The position numbers and the translations under genes are program-made. From an uncultured Oscillospiraceae bacterium (lineage in GTDB: Bacteria > Bacillota > Clostridia > Oscillospirales > Oscillospiraceae), in the NCBI GenBank assembly GCA_910577415.1, contig CAJTLK010000007.1:12550-34231 (forward strand): a stretch of DNA of 21,682 nucleotides, read 5' to 3'. The first letter of the stretch is position 1; the number at the start of each line of letters is the position of its first letter. This document shows positions 20,325-21,682 of the stretch, piece after piece. The notes under the pieces are model-generated. The model was not told where the DNA came from. It made no database searches and saw nothing but the letters and a program-made list of their open reading frames with translations.

Positions 20325-21476
20325 ATGCAGTATCGCAGACTGGGGAAAACAAACCTGATGGTGAGCGAGATCGGCTTTGGCGGGGAGTGGCTGGAGCGTC
20401 ATAACGAGGAGGAGTGCAAAGCCATTATTGACCGGGCCGACGCACTGGGGATCAATATCCTGGACTGCTGGATGTCCGAGCCGAAGGTGCGCTCCAATAT
20501 CGGAAAGGCGCTCTCGGGCAGACGGGAGCGCTGGTATATCCAGGGGCATATCGGCTCTACTTGGCAGGGCGGACAGTATGTCCGTACCAGGGATGTGGAC
20601 AGGTGCCGCACGGCCTTTGCCGACCTGCTGGAGCGGCTTCAGACCGACTACATCGACCTGGGCATGATCCACTTTGTTGACTCTGAGAGTGACTGGGAGG
20701 CCGCTACTAGCGGAGCCTATCTCCAGTATGTGAAGGAGCTGAAGGAGACTGGCAAGATCCGGCACATCGGTATGAGCACCCATAACCCGGATATGGCAAA
20801 GCGGGCGGCGGAGAGCGGGATCGTGGAGATGATACTCTTCAGCGTCAACCCCGCCTTTGACATGCACCCCTCTACCGATGACCTGGATACCTATTTTGCC
20901 TGGGAGAACTACCGCGCCGATTTGGGCGGTATCGATCCCAGCCGTGGGGAGCTTTATAAGCTGTGTGAGCAGAATGATGTGGGTATTACTGTGATGAAGC
21001 CTTACGCTGGTGGGCGGTTGTTTGACGAAAAGCGTTCTCCCTTCGGCGTGGCGCTGACGCCGGTACAGTGCATCCACTACTGTCTGACCCGTCCGGCAGT
21101 GGCCTCGGTTTTGGCCGGATATGATACCCCGGAGCAGGTAGAGCAGGCCGTGGCGTATGAAAGCGCCTCCCCGGAGGAGCGGGATTACGCCGGCGTCCTG
21201 GCAAGCGCCCCCCGCCATACCTTTGCCCAGGGCGAGTGCACCTATTGCGGACATTGCAAGCCCTGCCCGGTGAAGATCGACATCGCCATGGTGAACAAAT
21301 ACTACGACCTGGCAACCATGCAGCCTGAAGTTCCCGCCGCAGTGAGAGAACATTACCTGGCCCTGGAGCAGCGCGCCGGCGCGTGCATCGGCTGCCAGAA
21401 CTGCGAGAGCCGCTGCCCCTTCGGGGTAAAGATCGCCCAGCGGATGAAAAAGACAGCGGAACTGTTTGGTGCATGA
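20325..21476 (+). CDS. Aldo/keto reductase-like protein with two C-terminal 4Fe-4S sites
   Basis: A 383-aa protein. Residues 1-290 form an aldo/keto reductase barrel (YRRLGKTNLMVSEIGFGGEW, TDYIDLGMIHFVD, GKIRHIGMSTHNP, ITVMKPYAGG). Residues 305-383 carry two ferredoxin-type cysteine sets, CTYCGHCKPCP and CIGCQNCESRCP, each suited to a [4Fe-4S] cluster. Of the usual Asp-Tyr-Lys-His tetrad, Asp47 and His116 are visible. The Tyr is missing (DCWMSEP follows the Asp), and the Lys position is His75 in IQGHIG. A redox role with ferredoxin-like electron transfer is likely, but ordinary NADPH carbonyl reduction is doubtful. A GGGGGGA ribosome site precedes the ATG. Confidence 0.85.
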   Translation: MQYRRLGKTNLMVSEIGFGGEWLERHNEEECKAIIDRADALGINILDCWMSEPKVRSNIGKALSGRRERWYIQGHIGSTWQGGQYVRTRDVDRCRTAFADLLERLQTDYIDLGMIHFVDSESDWEAATSGAYLQYVKELKETGKIRHIGMSTHNPDMAKRAAESGIVEMILFSVNPAFDMHPSTDDLDTYFAWENYRADLGGIDPSRGELYKLCEQNDVGITVMKPYAGGRLFDEKRSPFGVALTPVQCIHYCLTRPAVASVLAGYDTPEQVEQAVAYESASPEERDYAGVLASAPRHTFAQGECTYCGHCKPCPVKIDIAMVNKYYDLATMQPEVPAAVREHYLALEQRAGACIGCQNCESRCPFGVKIAQRMKKTAELFGA

Positions 21477-21497
21477 GTTAAGCCCTAGGAGACAGAG

Positions 21498-21534
21498 AAA
21501 GAGAGCGGCCCCGTGGGGGCCGCTCTCTTTGTTT
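21498..21534 (+). terminator. Terminator after the aldo/keto reductase gene
   Basis: A perfect 15-bp stem, AAAGAGAGCGGCCCC (21498-21512) with GGGGCCGCTCTCTTT (21516-21530), loop GTG, then GTTTG. The near-symmetrical ends may also serve the convergent symporter gene. Confidence 0.88.
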
Positions 21535-21561
21535 GCAGGTTCCAAAAGTTCGATGGAAGGA

Positions 21562-21682
21562 TCAAAGGTCGATGGCGGCGATCTTCTCCTCCTTGATGCC
21601 GTGCTTCTCGGCATAGCCGGTGAGGAACAGGGTCAGGGCGCCGTCGCCGGTGACGTTGCAGGCGGTGCCGAAGCTGTCCTGA
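21562..21682 (-). CDS. Dicarboxylate/amino acid:cation symporter, C-terminal end (partial)
   Basis: Read on the minus strand from the window edge, about 39 residues end at a TGA (21564-21562). They begin DSFGTACNVTGDGALTLFL and finish with the hydrophilic tail KIAAIDL. The Asp...Asn-Val-Thr-Gly-Asp pattern is the cation- and substrate-binding TM8 of the DAACS (GltP/SLC1-like) family. These proteins import glutamate, aspartate or C4-dicarboxylates with Na+ or H+. The rest of the gene is outside the window. It converges on the aldo/keto reductase gene. Confidence 0.75.
   Translation of the reverse strand, partial: QDSFGTACNVTGDGALTLFLTGYAEKHGIKEEKIAAIDL

Noticed and set aside
19926..21614. Long 562-codon open frame on the minus strand
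   Set aside because: It runs antisense through the aldo/keto reductase and part of the pseudouridine synthase, has no family-like motifs, and is explained by high GC content suppressing stop codons.

Overview
The window looks like chromosomal DNA from a GC-rich, spore-forming member of the Clostridia, probably Oscillospiraceae (Flavonifractor/Pseudoflavonifractor/Intestinimonas-like). This is inferred from the gene order comF | mreB | murC | cca | yqfC-yqfD-phoH ... ybeY ... era-yqzL-recO | feoA-feoB-mutS2 | ptsH, from AAGGAGG-type ribosome sites, and from the sporulation genes yqfC and yqfD. No rRNA, tRNA or CRISPR array was seen.

Layout. 1-1347: end of a ComF-like phosphoribosyltransferase, then mreB with its own promoter and a symmetrical terminator shared with murC. 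1356-3876: murC (minus) and a short CCA-adding enzyme (plus), fired from back-to-back promoters. 3916-4076: a 161-bp imperfect palindrome. 4101-6596: yqfC, yqfD and phoH. 6711-8484: an accessory block between phoH and ybeY. It holds an XRE regulator, a small membrane-anchored protein sharing a C-terminal domain with that regulator, a multi-pass membrane protein, and a divergent pair (59-aa protein and XRE repressor) around two inverted-repeat operators. 8536-9240: a second copy of that XRE gene fused in frame to ybeY. 9237-9740: a RAYT/Y1 transposase that carries two REP hairpins inside its own coding sequence. 9765-11588: era, yqzL (start codon buried in a long hairpin) and recO. 11606-16348: feoA, feoB and mutS2 behind a promoter whose -35 box lies in a perfect palindrome. 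16400-17701: HPr and a PflA-like radical SAM protein. 17760-19196: a MATE exporter, followed by a REP pair. 19282-20172: an RluA-family pseudouridine synthase (minus). 20325-21530: a ferredoxin-type aldo/keto reductase and its terminator. 21562-21682: the end of a dicarboxylate/amino-acid:cation symporter (minus).

How it fits together. Most genes are housekeeping: cell wall and shape (mreB, murC), RNA and ribosome maturation (cca, phoH, ybeY, era, rlu), DNA repair (recO, mutS2), iron uptake (feoAB) and sugar-phosphotransferase signalling (HPr). The unusual part is 6.6-9.7 kb, where accessory regulators and a transposase have invaded the conserved phoH-ybeY-era row and apparently produced an XRE-YbeY fusion by tandem duplication of a regulator together with its operator. 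REP elements with a GTAG foot, at 9.4-9.5, 17.7 and 19.2 kb, are probably the substrate of the resident RAYT.
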